Shown: positions 52,615 through 62,563, numbered from the stretch's first letter. The stretch: 64,000 bases of DNA from Zhenhengia yiwuensis (GCF_014384995.1 NZ_JACRSY010000014.1:30232-94231); one strand, 5' to 3'. Numbers and translations are program-made. Notes: generated by a model from the sequence alone, not told the origin.

Positions 52615-53263
52615 TGTTATAGAGTATTTCCCGGAAATGATTAAAGCCCTCAACGAAACTTTTGTTACTGTGGGGATCTCTGGTCTTATCGCTTCTCTTA
52701 TCGGTATTCCTTTAGGACTTATCCTTCTCATTACAAGTCCTAAACATATTTTGGAGAACAAAGTAGTATACAGCATACTTTCTAAAGTGATTAATGTCTT
52801 TAGATCCATTCCTTTTGTTATTTTGATTGCTGCTATCGTACCTTTTACACGCTTTGTAGTCGGCACAACTATCGGTGTCAAAGGGGCACTTGTTCCTCTT
52901 ATTGTAGGGGTTACACCTTTTATTGCAAGACAGGTTGAAGTAGCACTTCAAAAAGTAGATAAAGGTGTACTTGAAGCTGCAAAAGCTATGGGGAGTAGTC
53001 CTTTAGAGATTATCTTTAAAGTTATTATTCCTGAAGGCCTTCCCAACATCGTGCATGCTGTAACTATTTCACTTATCAGTCTTATTGGCTTCTCTGCAAT
53101 GGCTGGTAGCGTTGGTGGTGGTGGTCTTGGAAACTTCGCTATCCAATATGGTTATCAATACTTCAAAACAGACATTATGGTTGTGACTGTTATCCTCTTA
53201 CTTATTATCGTTACCCTTGTGCAAAGCATTGGAGATTACATCTCAAGGAAGCTTACACATTAA
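52580..53263 (+). CDS. metI: Methionine ABC importer permease MetI
   Basis: 227 aa, five helices, MetI family (VTVGISGLIASLIGIPLGLIL and AAKAMGSSPLEIIFKVIIPEGLPNI, in part, the EAA coupling loop). GTGGAGG precedes paired ATG codons. Second gene of the met operon. Confidence 0.94.
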   Translation: MMNALLQELVPNVIEYFPEMIKALNETFVTVGISGLIASLIGIPLGLILLITSPKHILENKVVYSILSKVINVFRSIPFVILIAAIVPFTRFVVGTTIGVKGALVPLIVGVTPFIARQVEVALQKVDKGVLEAAKAMGSSPLEIIFKVIIPEGLPNIVHAVTISLISLIGFSAMAGSVGGGGLGNFAIQYGYQYFKTDIMVVTVILLLIIVTLVQSIGDYISRKLTH

Positions 53264-53308
53264 ATTAAATTAAATTAGATTATTTATAGATTGAAAGGAT
53301 GATGAACA

Positions 53309-54133
53309 ATGAAATTTAAAAAATTAGCTCTTTTAACTTTAAGCCTTGTGGCTGCAACTTCTATTTTTACAGGATGTGGTTCTAGTGAAGATGTCTCTTC
53401 AGATACTACTAAAATAAAACTCGGTGTAAATGGTACAGACTTTAGAATCTGGGATTATATCCAAGAAGAACTTGCTAAAGAAAATATTGAACTCGAAGTG
53501 ATTAGCTTTGCTGATTACATTCAGCCAAATATGGCTTTAGACCAAGGTGAAATTGACATTAACTCTTTCCAAACTAACATCTACTTTGAACAGTTCAAAG
53601 AAGAACATAAATTAGACCTTACAGCACTCGGCAACACTGTATTTGCACCAATGGGCATCTATTCTGACAAACTTGAAAATGCGACTGACATTGCAGAAGG
53701 TGGGCTTGTAGCTATTCCAAACGACCTTACAAATGGTGGCCGTGCACTTCTTCTCCTCGAAGAAGCTGGTCTTATTGAAGTAGATGATGCAGCTGGTCTC
53801 ATCCCTACATTAAAAGATGTAACAGCCAATCCAAAGAATCTTAAAATTCAAGATATGGCTGCTAACCAAATTCCACGTTCACTTCCAGATTTAGATTTAG
53901 CGCTCATCAACAATGGGGTAGCTGTTGACGCTGGATTTAAACCACTTGAAGACTCTATTTATATAGAAGATCCTGAATCAGAAAACGCTTTCAACTACTA
54001 TAATATCTTTGCTGTTAGAACAAGTGATAAAGATAATGCAGCACTTAAACGTTTAGTAGAGATTTATCAAACAGACGAAGTAAAAGCACTTATTGATGAA
54101 GTTTATGATGGAGCAATGCTTCCAGTATTTTAA
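53309..54133 (+). CDS. metQ: Methionine-binding lipoprotein MetQ
   Basis: 274 aa. Signal with lipobox IFTGC, then the MetQ fold (IKLGVNGTDFRIWDY, FQTNIYFEQFKEEH, IPNDLTNGGRALLLLEEAGLI, ALINNGVAVDAG). Captures methionine outside the membrane. Third gene of the operon, 45 bases after metI. Confidence 0.94.
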   Translation: MKFKKLALLTLSLVAATSIFTGCGSSEDVSSDTTKIKLGVNGTDFRIWDYIQEELAKENIELEVISFADYIQPNMALDQGEIDINSFQTNIYFEQFKEEHKLDLTALGNTVFAPMGIYSDKLENATDIAEGGLVAIPNDLTNGGRALLLLEEAGLIEVDDAAGLIPTLKDVTANPKNLKIQDMAANQIPRSLPDLDLALINNGVAVDAGFKPLEDSIYIEDPESENAFNYYNIFAVRTSDKDNAALKRLVEIYQTDEVKALIDEVYDGAMLPVF

Positions 54134-54231
54134 AATACTTGTATGGGTATACAGAGTGTGTATATAACTTGTTAGGGAATAATTTGTCTTTATAAATATA
54201 AATGAATAAAATACTTACGGAGGTAACGAAA

Positions 54232-55398
54232 ATGATTGCTAGGGAAATAATTTTAGATACAGTTGCTGCAATTAATGAGCGTTTAGTAGAGATTAGCCAT
54301 GCTATTCATGCTAGACCTGAAATAAGTAATGAAGAAGAGTTTGCGTGTGAAATACTCTCTAAAGAATTACAATCACATGGGTTTGATGTAATAACAGATA
54401 TTGCTGGTCATAGAACGGGATTTATCGCTACCAAATCTAGTAGTAAAGCGGGGGCTACTATTGGATTTCTAGCCGAATATGATGCACTCCCTGGCCTTGG
54501 GCATGCATGTGGTCATAACATTATTGGTGTAACAAGCATTGGGGCCGCTATTGCACTAAGTAAAGTTATTGATGATATTGGAGGTACTATTAAAGTATTT
54601 GGCACACCTGCTGAAGAAGGTGGCGTAAATGGAAGTGCTAAAGCAAGCTATGTAAAAGCTGGCTTATTTGAAGGAACAGATGTAGCTATGATGATCCATC
54701 CAGGTTCTCACAATCAAAAAACACCATCTTCTCTTGCTATTGCACCTATGGACTTTGAATTCTTTGGTAAGCCTGCCCATGCGGCTAGCTGCCCTGAAGA
54801 TGGTATTAATGCTTTAGACGCTTTACTGCTCTTTTACAATGGTATTGCTGCTTTAAGACAACAACTTACATCTGATGTACGTATTCATGGGGTTATTTTA
54901 GATGGCGGTCAGGCAGCTAATATTATTCCTGACTATACTAGAGCACGTTTTTATCTTAGAGCTGCTACAAGTGAAGGTTTACAAGAAGTTATTAGAAAGG
55001 TTAAAAGTATTGCAGAAGGTAGCGCACTTTCTACAGGCTGTACTACTAAATACACCCATATTCAACACGTATTAGATAACCTTTCTCCAAATGCTATATT
55101 AGATGATATTTTTGCAACTACGCTTGAAGAATTAGGTGAAACAGTTTCTACTGTAGACCGCGCAATGGGTTCTACAGATGCAGGCAATGTTAGCCATGCT
55201 ATACCAACTATTCACCCTACTCTTAGTATTTCAGATACGCCAATTCCTGCTCATACAGTAGAATTTGCATCAGCTTGTATCTCACCTAAAGCAGATGCTT
55301 CTATCAGCCTTGGAGCTAAAACACTTGCTTTAACAGGGCTTAAGGTATTAACTGATAGTGCATTACTTGAAAATATTAAACGTACCTTTACTGCTTAA
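54232..55398 (+). CDS. M20-family amidohydrolase
   Basis: 388 aa. M20 peptidase/amidohydrolase like AbgB/HipO: HARPEISNEE, AEYDALPGLGHACGHN (metal His/Asp), GTPAEEGGVNG and MIHPGSHNQ. Start at the ATG at 54232 with GGAGG eight bases upstream; an ATG 30 bases earlier lacks a site. It follows metNIQ by 98 bases with no terminator between, so T-box control is likely, and it may hydrolyse imported N-acyl-methionine or Met-peptides (inference). Confidence 0.85.
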   Translation: MIAREIILDTVAAINERLVEISHAIHARPEISNEEEFACEILSKELQSHGFDVITDIAGHRTGFIATKSSSKAGATIGFLAEYDALPGLGHACGHNIIGVTSIGAAIALSKVIDDIGGTIKVFGTPAEEGGVNGSAKASYVKAGLFEGTDVAMMIHPGSHNQKTPSSLAIAPMDFEFFGKPAHAASCPEDGINALDALLLFYNGIAALRQQLTSDVRIHGVILDGGQAANIIPDYTRARFYLRAATSEGLQEVIRKVKSIAEGSALSTGCTTKYTHIQHVLDNLSPNAILDDIFATTLEELGETVSTVDRAMGSTDAGNVSHAIPTIHPTLSISDTPIPAHTVEFASACISPKADASISLGAKTLALTGLKVLTDSALLENIKRTFTA

Positions 55399-55416
55399 TA
55401 TTTTTCTTTAATATAG

Positions 55417-55461
55417 AAAAACACCTTAAAGTAGACTTCAAACCTACTTTAAGGTGTTTTT
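55417..55461. terminator. Bidirectional terminator
   Basis: AAAACACCTTAAAGTAG and CTACTTTAAGGTGTTTT around a 9-base loop with T-run on both strands; between the converging M20 gene and amino-acid permease. Confidence 0.88.
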
Positions 55462-55468
55462 TCATGCT

Positions 55469-56812
55469 TTATTTTATAGAATGCCCTACTTCACCTTGTA
55501 ACTTCTTATAAACATAGAAAGGAATTCCTACTAACATAAGAATAAATATCCACATAGCACTTTCTGAGCCTGCACCATAGATGATGTAAATTGCATAACC
55601 AAAAGCAATTAATGAAAGGAACCCATGCTTAAGGAAACTTAATAAGGTTAATTTGTGTTCCTTTCTAAATGTAAGTATGATCTCTGCACATGCTGTTAAG
55701 GCATAAGCTGGAATGAAGGATAATGTTGCTAAGTTAATCATAAAGTCAAAAGCTTCTGTTAGGTTAGATACATAGTTTAAAAGTAATAATGCATTTGTAC
55801 ATAAACTTGTGATGACTAATGCTACAACTGGTGTATTGTATTTTGGATGTACTTTTGCAAAGAATTTAGGGAAAAGCCCATCTTCACCTGCTGCATAAGC
55901 AAGTCTTGCAGTTGTGAGTACCCATCCACTTAATGCACCTGCAGCGGCAATAACAATACCACCAGAAATAAAGTAACCACCCCATGTAGCACCTGTTACA
56001 TAATTCATAATATCCGCTAGAGGTGCTTGTGTAGTTGCTAACATATTCTGTGGCATACTTCCCATTGCAAGAACAGATAAGAAAATATAAATGAGTACAG
56101 CTAACCCCGTTCCAATAACTGTACTTCTTTTAATATTTTTCTCTGGATTTTTAATTTCTCCCCCTGATATAGTCGCACTTTCAAGTCCTACAAATGACCA
56201 TAGTGTAATAGCAATAGCTGCTGGAAGTGCCCCTAAGCTGTTTGCCTCTTCAGATACAGAGGTTGTAAGATTTGCTGCATCAAATCCAATGCATGCAATA
56301 ACCATAAAAACTAAAATAACACCTATTTTAATTACTGTTGTAATAATGCTTACATAGCCTGCATTTTTTACACCTTTATAATTAATATAAGTAAATATCC
56401 ATAATAATAAGGAAGAAACAGCGAAAGCTAAAATACCGTTTGTCCCAAGTGCTGGGAAGAATGTAGTCAGATAGCGTATAACTGCTGTAATAATAGCTGC
56501 ATTTCCGATCCAAGATCCTAACCAGAATGTCCATGATACAAGAAATGCCATAAACTCACCGAAAGCTTTATGGGTATAAACAATAGGCCCCCCTGTTGCA
56601 GGATATTTTGTCCCAAGGTTAGCAAAAGATAGGGCTAATAAAATAGATCCTAGGCCGGTAATTACCCATGCTAAGACAGTAACTATTGGATTTGCCACTT
56701 GAGCGAGACTCTGCGGCGATGTGAAAATTCCTGAACCAATCATGTTTCCTACAACAATGGACGTTGCAGCGGCAAGACCCAGTTCACGCTTTAAATGTGT
56801 TTTGTTTTTCAT
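55469..56812 (-). CDS. APC-superfamily amino acid permease
   Basis: 447 aa, about twelve helices. Opening ELGLAAATSIVVGNMIGSGIF is the APC signature (substrate-binding GSG helix), later FANLGTKYPATGGPIVY, SFVGLESATISGGEIKNPEKNIKRS and LTTARLAYAAGEDGLFP (in part). Related to YfnA/ArcD/AdiC-type transporters; substrate open. AAGGAG precedes the ATG. Confidence 0.88.
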   Translation of the reverse strand: MKNKTHLKRELGLAAATSIVVGNMIGSGIFTSPQSLAQVANPIVTVLAWVITGLGSILLALSFANLGTKYPATGGPIVYTHKAFGEFMAFLVSWTFWLGSWIGNAAIITAVIRYLTTFFPALGTNGILAFAVSSLLLWIFTYINYKGVKNAGYVSIITTVIKIGVILVFMVIACIGFDAANLTTSVSEEANSLGALPAAIAITLWSFVGLESATISGGEIKNPEKNIKRSTVIGTGLAVLIYIFLSVLAMGSMPQNMLATTQAPLADIMNYVTGATWGGYFISGGIVIAAAGALSGWVLTTARLAYAAGEDGLFPKFFAKVHPKYNTPVVALVITSLCTNALLLLNYVSNLTEAFDFMINLATLSFIPAYALTACAEIILTFRKEHKLTLLSFLKHGFLSLIAFGYAIYIIYGAGSESAMWIFILMLVGIPFYVYKKLQGEVGHSIK

Positions 56813-56958
56813 GATGTCTCCTTAAGTTGCTAAAATAAACTTTTATCCCTATTATGTGTAAATCCTTTCATTATATAAGTTACTAAGTGCATAGACTAAT
56901 TCTAAAAATTAGATTATACTTTTCATAAAGTTTATCTAATTTTTAGGAGGTTATACAC

Positions 56959-57303
56959 ATGGGATTATTTGGTGGTAGTAAGACAGATAATACATCTCAA
57001 TTTGAGCGATACCTTATAGAAGGTGAGGTTATTGAGGCTGTTTATCGTCTTGTATTAGATGAAATTTGTTTTACTAACAAACGTATCATCTTTATTGATA
57101 AAGAAGCTTTGTCTACAAAAAAACAACTCATTTCACTTCCTTACCATTCCATCTACTATTTCGGGGTCGAAAAAGGTGGAGTTTTCGAATTTGATAACGA
57201 AATTAAATTATACACTAAAGGAACACATTTTTCTATTGAATTTAGTAGAGGAACAGATATTTTAGAAGTTGAAAAATTACTAGCCTCCTACATTTGCAAG
57301 TAA
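56959..57303 (+). CDS. Bacterial PH-domain protein (YvbH-like)
   Basis: 114 aa single bacterial pleckstrin-homology domain (PF08000 type): MGLFGGSK, then ERYLIEGEVIEAVYRLVLDEICFTNKRIIFIDKE and the LISLPYHSIYYFGVEKGG core (given in part). AGGAGG precedes the ATG. Family role in stress or membrane signalling is unclear. Short plus-strand gene between two minus-strand neighbours. Confidence 0.83.
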   Translation: MGLFGGSKTDNTSQFERYLIEGEVIEAVYRLVLDEICFTNKRIIFIDKEALSTKKQLISLPYHSIYYFGVEKGGVFEFDNEIKLYTKGTHFSIEFSRGTDILEVEKLLASYICK

Positions 57304-57339
57304 TTATACTTTTTCTGTCATATTTATTAATAAAATTAA

Positions 57340-57380
57340 AAAGGTAGTAACTAGCCTTAAAAGCTAGTACTACCTTTTTT
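57340..57380. terminator. Bidirectional terminator
   Basis: AAAAGGTAGTAACTAGC and GCTAGTACTACCTTTT around a 7-base loop, T-runs on both strands, between the PH-domain gene and pckA. Confidence 0.87.
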
Positions 57381-57400
57381 ATCTCTTATTATGTATGAAA

Positions 57401-59059
57401 TTAAATAGTGTGTGCTTCATCCACAACTTTCTGTAATGCCTCTAAAGCATCAGCTGGAAGTTTATCAAAGCCACCTTTTTCTGTATCACGAGATTTGATG
57501 AAATCTACGCGATCTTGCATACGTTTTTGTAATTGTTCAACGTAATTTTCATCTTCAAGGTTTGGTATGAAACCTTCAAGTTCCATAATTTCAATATCAG
57601 AGAATGGTCCCCATGGCTTAAATGTAGCTCTTCCTTCTACTACTGCTTCAAGTGCACCAAGTGTATCTTTTGGTGTTACTTTTTTACCCATAAAGTCCCC
57701 TGTATTTACGATATAGCAATCTACGTTTCTTTCAGCAACTAATGCTTTGAACTTTTCGTAGTCATTTACAAGTGGGTATGTTCTAAATGGGTTAGCATAT
57801 GGCTCAACAACTAACGCATTAGGGTCAACCCCTGGAGCAAGTCTTTCTGCACTTGAACGTTTTGTAGCAAGTGTAGCACCCATTACAGAAGCAAGTTCTG
57901 CTCCACTTAATTTAACGATTGGTGGAATTGTAGGGTCCTTCATAATCCAGAAGATTGCATTAACTGGTTCTTCAAATTTATTTACACGATTTGGTGACCA
58001 AAGAATAGATTTAACAGCACGACCATTACCATTACGAACATCTTCTGTGACTGGTACAATCTTACCATCTTCATCTACTGTAGCACCACAGTTTTGCATT
58101 GTAACAAGGTATTTATTATCTTCACATGTAAGTGGATAATCTTGAGTTTTATCAAAATATGCTGGTTCAAGAGCTACTGATGAGCCATTTTCTGTTGAAA
58201 TAACAAAAGCATCATCATGAAGTACTGTAATATCGTATTTACCACCATGGCGAGCATGTGTAAGAGTTGATTTACCTGAACCTGAAAGTCCGAATACACC
58301 AGCAACGAATGATTTACCTTCACCAAGGTTATAACGTTTTTGTCCACCATGGCATGAAGCATATCCATGACGGTTCGCCATAGCCCACGCAAGGGTTAAT
58401 GTACCTTTTTTATGTTCTCCAAAGTATCTCATACCTAAGATAGCAGCACAGTTATGTTCTGGATCAAAGAATGTAAGACCCATTGGATGATCTGGATGTG
58501 ACCAGTCTGGATCTGAGAATATATAAAGATCTCCTTCTGGATACTCTTTAGATTCTGCATACATTTTAGCTACTTCTTCATTAATAGCTTGGAAATTCAA
58601 TAACCAAGAGTACATAATATTTTCTTGAGTTTCTGGGATACAAAGATGCGCTTTTACTGAGAAGTCTTTATCAAGGCCTACGATTGCTTGTGCATGATAC
58701 AGTTTTTTAGTACGAGCTTTGTAAATTGCTTCGCTAATTTTAAGAGCATATTCACCTTGATTTACACCAGGTTCTCCCATAATTTTACGAGCTGCTGCTG
58801 CGCGCCCACTTACTGCACCGTCATTGAAGAGAAGAATTTTTGTATCATCATCTAAACCAAGTAAATCTGGTCTATAAACAGGAATATCTGTCACGATTGT
58901 TCCCGGAGCATTTTTTGCAAGTTTGTAAGCTTCCTTTAATGAAGTTACAGGTGTTACATTATTACCATAAAATGCTGTTTCAATTGTTGTACGAATTTGT
59001 CCAAAGATAGGGTTATTCGCACCAATTTCTGTTCTTGGAAATCTAGATTTTGTTGCCAT
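57401..59059 (-). CDS. pckA: ATP-dependent phosphoenolpyruvate carboxykinase
   Basis: 552 aa. Interconverts PEP plus CO2 and oxaloacetate with ATP. P-loop GLSGSGKST with K263, HDDAFVIS metal loop and DPTIPPIVKLSGAELASVMGATLATKRSSAE in the C-terminal half (in part). Somewhat longer than the usual 530 residues. In fermenting clostridia it often runs in the anaplerotic direction. AGGAGG precedes the ATG. Confidence 0.94.
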   Translation of the reverse strand: MATKSRFPRTEIGANNPIFGQIRTTIETAFYGNNVTPVTSLKEAYKLAKNAPGTIVTDIPVYRPDLLGLDDDTKILLFNDGAVSGRAAAARKIMGEPGVNQGEYALKISEAIYKARTKKLYHAQAIVGLDKDFSVKAHLCIPETQENIMYSWLLNFQAINEEVAKMYAESKEYPEGDLYIFSDPDWSHPDHPMGLTFFDPEHNCAAILGMRYFGEHKKGTLTLAWAMANRHGYASCHGGQKRYNLGEGKSFVAGVFGLSGSGKSTLTHARHGGKYDITVLHDDAFVISTENGSSVALEPAYFDKTQDYPLTCEDNKYLVTMQNCGATVDEDGKIVPVTEDVRNGNGRAVKSILWSPNRVNKFEEPVNAIFWIMKDPTIPPIVKLSGAELASVMGATLATKRSSAERLAPGVDPNALVVEPYANPFRTYPLVNDYEKFKALVAERNVDCYIVNTGDFMGKKVTPKDTLGALEAVVEGRATFKPWGPFSDIEIMELEGFIPNLEDENYVEQLQKRMQDRVDFIKSRDTEKGGFDKLPADALEALQKVVDEAHTI

Positions 59060-59247
59060 TATGAAATCCTCCTTCGTTTATAAAAAATAATTGTACGCCT
59101 ATTTAGGAATAATCTTCAAAATAAAATCCTTTCCCAAATCTAATTATCTAATTTGTTACAATATTTGTCAACACAAATTTCAGACATTAATAATAAATTA
59201 TCAACTTTTATACTAGTTTATCCAATAAATAAAGAGTAGCCTAATGA

Positions 59248-59826
59248 CTACTCCTCTCCCTTAATACATTTATCTATAATGTGCTCTGCTAACCTTTTAT
59301 GGTAAGTAGCTTGCTCTATTAAAGTACATACTAACAACATAGCCCCTACCTTTTCATCGTGTATTTGCATTTTTTCCATTTCTTCATTGACCATTTCTAT
59401 ACGCTTTTCAATTCCAAAATTGAAATAAGATAACTCCTTATCTCGGCATGCTAAATATGCCTCATAAAAATTTGCTAATTTATGACTATCTAAGTTCTCA
59501 TCTATTTTTAAGGATGAAAATAAATCTTTTATGTCTCCAATGCTAATAATACCTTTAAGATGGTAAAGAAGAATCATAAGAATAATATGATCTTTAGTAT
59601 ATTTCTTTTTATGTGCAGGCATTAATACCTTATCTTTTGTGTAATTGTTAATCATTGTTTTAGTCAAAAGCTTGTCCCCCTCATAACGCTTTGTATGACT
59701 AAGCTTGCTTTCAAACAATGTAATAAGCTGATCCATATATAAATCAAGGTCTGGAATATCTCCAAGTCCTATATATTCTTCAAGGCCTAATTTAGCAACT
59801 TCTTCTTCTAACCATTTACTCTCCAT
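59248..59826 (-). CDS. DUF1836 protein (MerR-like)
   Basis: 192 aa soluble protein with the DUF1836 pattern: RYEGDKLLTKTMINNYTKDKVLMPAHKKKYTKDHIILMILLYHLKGIISI (in part; key features KxMINNYxK and YTKDHI) and a helical tail. A helix-turn-helix-like fold related to MerR is reported for the family; targets unknown. AGGAGG precedes the ATG. Confidence 0.86.
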   Translation of the reverse strand: MESKWLEEEVAKLGLEEYIGLGDIPDLDLYMDQLITLFESKLSHTKRYEGDKLLTKTMINNYTKDKVLMPAHKKKYTKDHIILMILLYHLKGIISIGDIKDLFSSLKIDENLDSHKLANFYEAYLACRDKELSYFNFGIEKRIEMVNEEMEKMQIHDEKVGAMLLVCTLIEQATYHKRLAEHIIDKCIKGEE

Positions 59827-59995
59827 GTCCGTAGCCTCCTTGTGTTTCTTGATTTTATCATACCTAATCCCTTTTATAAAATCAAGCCAAATTATTATAG
59901 AAACTATATTGACTACAATATGTATATTATGATATATTTTAGTTATAATATTAAGTAGTATTTAAAACTACTTGTCAAGGTTAGGGGATGTTTCA

Positions 59996-60643
59996 ATGAA
60001 TCAATACATTAGAGAACCTATTAACGCTTATACTCATCTTATAGGTGCCGGTCTTTCTTTTATCGGTACTATATTATTACTTATATATGGTGGCAAAGGT
60101 TCGCCACTTACTACAACAGCTATCGTGTCTATTACTATTTTTGGTTTAAGCCTTGTAGCACTTTATACAGCTAGTGGCATTTACCATGCAGTTAGAGCTA
60201 ATCAAGCTGTTTTACTTAAACTTAAGAAATTAGATCATTCTATGATTTTTATACTTATTGCAGGGTCTTATACACCATTTTGCTTACTTGCTCTTACAGG
60301 TGCATGGCAAATTAGTATTATTACCATAATCTGGTCTCTTGCTATTATAGGTATTACCCTTAAAGTTTTCTGGATTAATATGCCTAGATGGATTTCAACA
60401 GGTTTTTATATTGGCATGGGCTGGGTTGCTGTTCTTGCATTAAGTCCACTTTCTAAAGCCCTTAATACAGGTGGTCTTACATGGTTAGCATTAGGCGGTA
60501 TCATGTATACTATTGGTGGTATTATCTATGGTCTAAAAAAGCCAAATATCTCTAAAATATTTGGCTTTCATGAATTATTCCATATTTTTGTTATGCTAGG
60601 CAGTGCATGCCACTACTGGTGTGTTTTTAATTATGTACTTTAA
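59996..60643 (+). CDS. Hemolysin III / PAQR-family membrane protein
   Basis: 215 aa, seven helices. REPINAYTHLIGAGLSFIG, SGIYHAVRANQ, KLKKLDHSMIFILIAGSYTPF and the C-terminal GFHELFHIFVMLGSACHYWCV carry the His residues of the PAQR zinc site (in part). Start at the ATG at 59996; the frame can read from an upstream TTG but AGGGGATG fits the ATG. A lipid hydrolase role is known in related PAQR proteins; here unknown. Confidence 0.88.
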   Translation: MNQYIREPINAYTHLIGAGLSFIGTILLLIYGGKGSPLTTTAIVSITIFGLSLVALYTASGIYHAVRANQAVLLKLKKLDHSMIFILIAGSYTPFCLLALTGAWQISIITIIWSLAIIGITLKVFWINMPRWISTGFYIGMGWVAVLALSPLSKALNTGGLTWLALGGIMYTIGGIIYGLKKPNISKIFGFHELFHIFVMLGSACHYWCVFNYVL

Positions 60644-60650
60644 ACTAAGA

Positions 60651-60678
60651 TAGGATACCTATATAAGGTATCCTATTT
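60651..60678. terminator. Terminator between converging genes
   Basis: ATAGGATACC and GGTATCCTAT with loop TATATAA, T-run on the plus strand and A-rich on the other side. Confidence 0.83.
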
Positions 60679-60685
60679 TTAATTC

Positions 60686-61261
60686 CTATTGATTAGCAAG
60701 CTTCTTATAAGTATTAGCCATTGTCACTTGCATATAAGGTATAAGCCAAAAGTACCCTATTCCAAAAGTTAATGTTGCTAATATTCCCCATCCTATAAAT
60801 GATAGCTGCAAAATGAAAAGATCCATTTTATGCCCTTGAGTCATACGTTTACTTTCATTCATAGCTTCTCGTACAGTTATTTCAGGATGATCAGCTAAAA
60901 TATAGAAGCTCATACAATAACTATAAGATTTAATAATACCAGGAATGATAAATAACAGTGTCCATAAAAAAACCCATAGTAATTGCCAAAAGAAAAGTCC
61001 TATTGATTTACCAAAGTTTTTAAAGCCACTGAAAGCATCCTCTATTCCTAGAGGTTCTCTTTGAATAACTTTAAAACATATAATAATATAACTCAAAGTA
61101 CAAGCTCCACTTATTATGTAATTACCTAAAAAACCAATATAGGGAATAAACTGTATTCCTATAAGCAAAATTGTAATAACAAGAAAAAGGCCTCCTACTA
61201 TTCCCCAACGTCCTTTTAACTGCTCCTTACTTGCGGCTTTAACTTCTTCCCTTGTAAACAT
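60686..61261 (-). CDS. DUF975 membrane protein
   Basis: 191 aa, five helices. Opens FTREEVKAASKEQLKGRWGIVGG, typical for DUF975, and has IIPGIIKSYSYCMSFYILADHPEITVREAMNESKRMT (in part) in the middle. Function unknown. AGGAGGAGATAG precedes the ATG. Same strand as csp downstream genes but its own unit. Confidence 0.86.
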   Translation of the reverse strand: MFTREEVKAASKEQLKGRWGIVGGLFLVITILLIGIQFIPYIGFLGNYIISGACTLSYIIICFKVIQREPLGIEDAFSGFKNFGKSIGLFFWQLLWVFLWTLLFIIPGIIKSYSYCMSFYILADHPEITVREAMNESKRMTQGHKMDLFILQLSFIGWGILATLTFGIGYFWLIPYMQVTMANTYKKLANQ

Positions 61262-61343
61262 TCTATCTCCTCCTTAATTTTATTAATCCCTATTAAACTT
61301 ATTAAGAAGCAATAAAAAATATACCTAATTTATACATAAAAAT

Positions 61344-61369
61344 AGCCTATAAGCATATGCTTATAGGCT
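61344..61369 (-). terminator. Terminator of the cold-shock gene
   Basis: A perfect 26-base palindrome beginning AGCCTATAAGC, no separate loop, followed by ATTTTTATG on the minus strand; 11 bases past the csp stop. Confidence 0.8.
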
Positions 61370-61379
61370 TATTATTTCA

Positions 61380-61577
61380 TTATTTACGAATAACGTTAGC
61401 AGCTTGAGGTCCTCTGTTGCCTTCAACGATATCGAATTCAACTGTTTGACCTTCTTCTAATGTTTTGAATCCTTCTGATTGGATAGCTGTGAAATGTACG
61501 AATACGTCATCTCCATCTTCTCTTTCAATGAATCCAAAACCTTTTTCTGCGTTAAACCATTTAACTTTACCTACCAT
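61380..61577 (-). CDS. Cold shock protein (CspA family)
   Basis: 65 aa single cold-shock domain. RNP1 KGFGFI and RNP2 VFVHF are seen. RNA chaperone/single-strand nucleic acid binder. GGAGGCC precedes the ATG. The 5' leader (about 61578-61700) carries a hairpin AAAACACTG/CAGTGTTTT around a 20-base loop, as many csp genes have structured leaders; the gene is probably controlled there. Confidence 0.95.
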   Translation of the reverse strand: MVGKVKWFNAEKGFGFIEREDGDDVFVHFTAIQSEGFKTLEEGQTVEFDIVEGNRGPQAANVIRK

Positions 61578-61825
61578 GTGCTAGGCCTCCTTATTTTAAA
61601 AAAAAGTTACTGCTAAAACACTGTACTACAAAACGCTTTCGGTCCAGTGTTTTATAGAACATGCGGCCTACCATCGTTTAATTCCAATATTTTAACTTAC
61701 ATGATTAGGATAACACATGTATAATAAATAATCAAGGAATTTGTCTTCATTTTTTTGTACAATTTGACTCAAATATAGTCAATTTAAGTGAAATTATTAT
61801 TCGTATTTTTTTATTAAACTACTTT

Positions 61826-62563
61826 TTAAAACTTTGAAAATACTTCTATACTTTCCTCAATAGGCATGCCTTTTTCATTAATTGTAAAGAGATATAGTAT
61901 ACTCTCATCTAACCAAAAATTCAAAGTTAGTTTTTCACTTTGCTCTTCTTTTTGCCTAGATAGCATGAGTCTGTTAGGTGCTATTACTTTATAAGTTTGT
62001 TGATCCCATAATACATCCATGTAGGTATCATTAAATAAATCTTCTTCAAAACTTAATACTCTTTCATCTTGAGATCGCCACTTACCTTGAAGTAATTCTT
62101 TAGCTTGCCTATTAGAATCTGGTAGTGGTGAATCTATAAATTCGGCTGTCTTTCCTATAATAATACTTTGTATTTTATTGTTATTACCTATTACATAGAT
62201 AATAAAATCTGTTGCAACACCATAATGACTTTCCCTACCATAAGAAATCTTAACTGTGTGTTCACCCTTATTAATCCACTCTTTTGGATAAATCTCTTCG
62301 ATCTTATCTACGGAATCTCCCACTTCAATTGAATCTACTTCATAGTTTTTACGGTTAATGAGTAAGGCTAAAATTTCATTATTGTCTCCGTATTTTACTT
62401 CTATACCTTTTTGTTCTAATTCTTTAGGAAGTTCTTCTTCATAAGATTTTCCTATATAAGCTTGAATATCAATTTTACGTTCTCTCTCTCTAAGCATGCT
62501 TACTCCTAGTATACTTCCTAAACCTACTATACTGATTACAACGTATACCCCATACTTTTTCAT
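61826..62563 (-). CDS. Putative exported/anchored protein
   Basis: 245 aa, unrecognised. One N-terminal membrane helix (residues 5-22), then a soluble part rich in beta strands (EVKYGDNNEILALLINRKNYEV, in part; KISYGRESHYGVATDFIIYVIGNNNKIQSI, in part) that recalls a small sugar- or peptide-binding fold. AGGAGG precedes the ATG. Location outside the membrane is likely; no function assigned. Confidence 0.6.
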   Translation of the reverse strand: MKKYGVYVVISIVGLGSILGVSMLRERERKIDIQAYIGKSYEEELPKELEQKGIEVKYGDNNEILALLINRKNYEVDSIEVGDSVDKIEEIYPKEWINKGEHTVKISYGRESHYGVATDFIIYVIGNNNKIQSIIIGKTAEFIDSPLPDSNRQAKELLQGKWRSQDERVLSFEEDLFNDTYMDVLWDQQTYKVIAPNRLMLSRQKEEQSEKLTLNFWLDESILYLFTINEKGMPIEESIEVFSKF

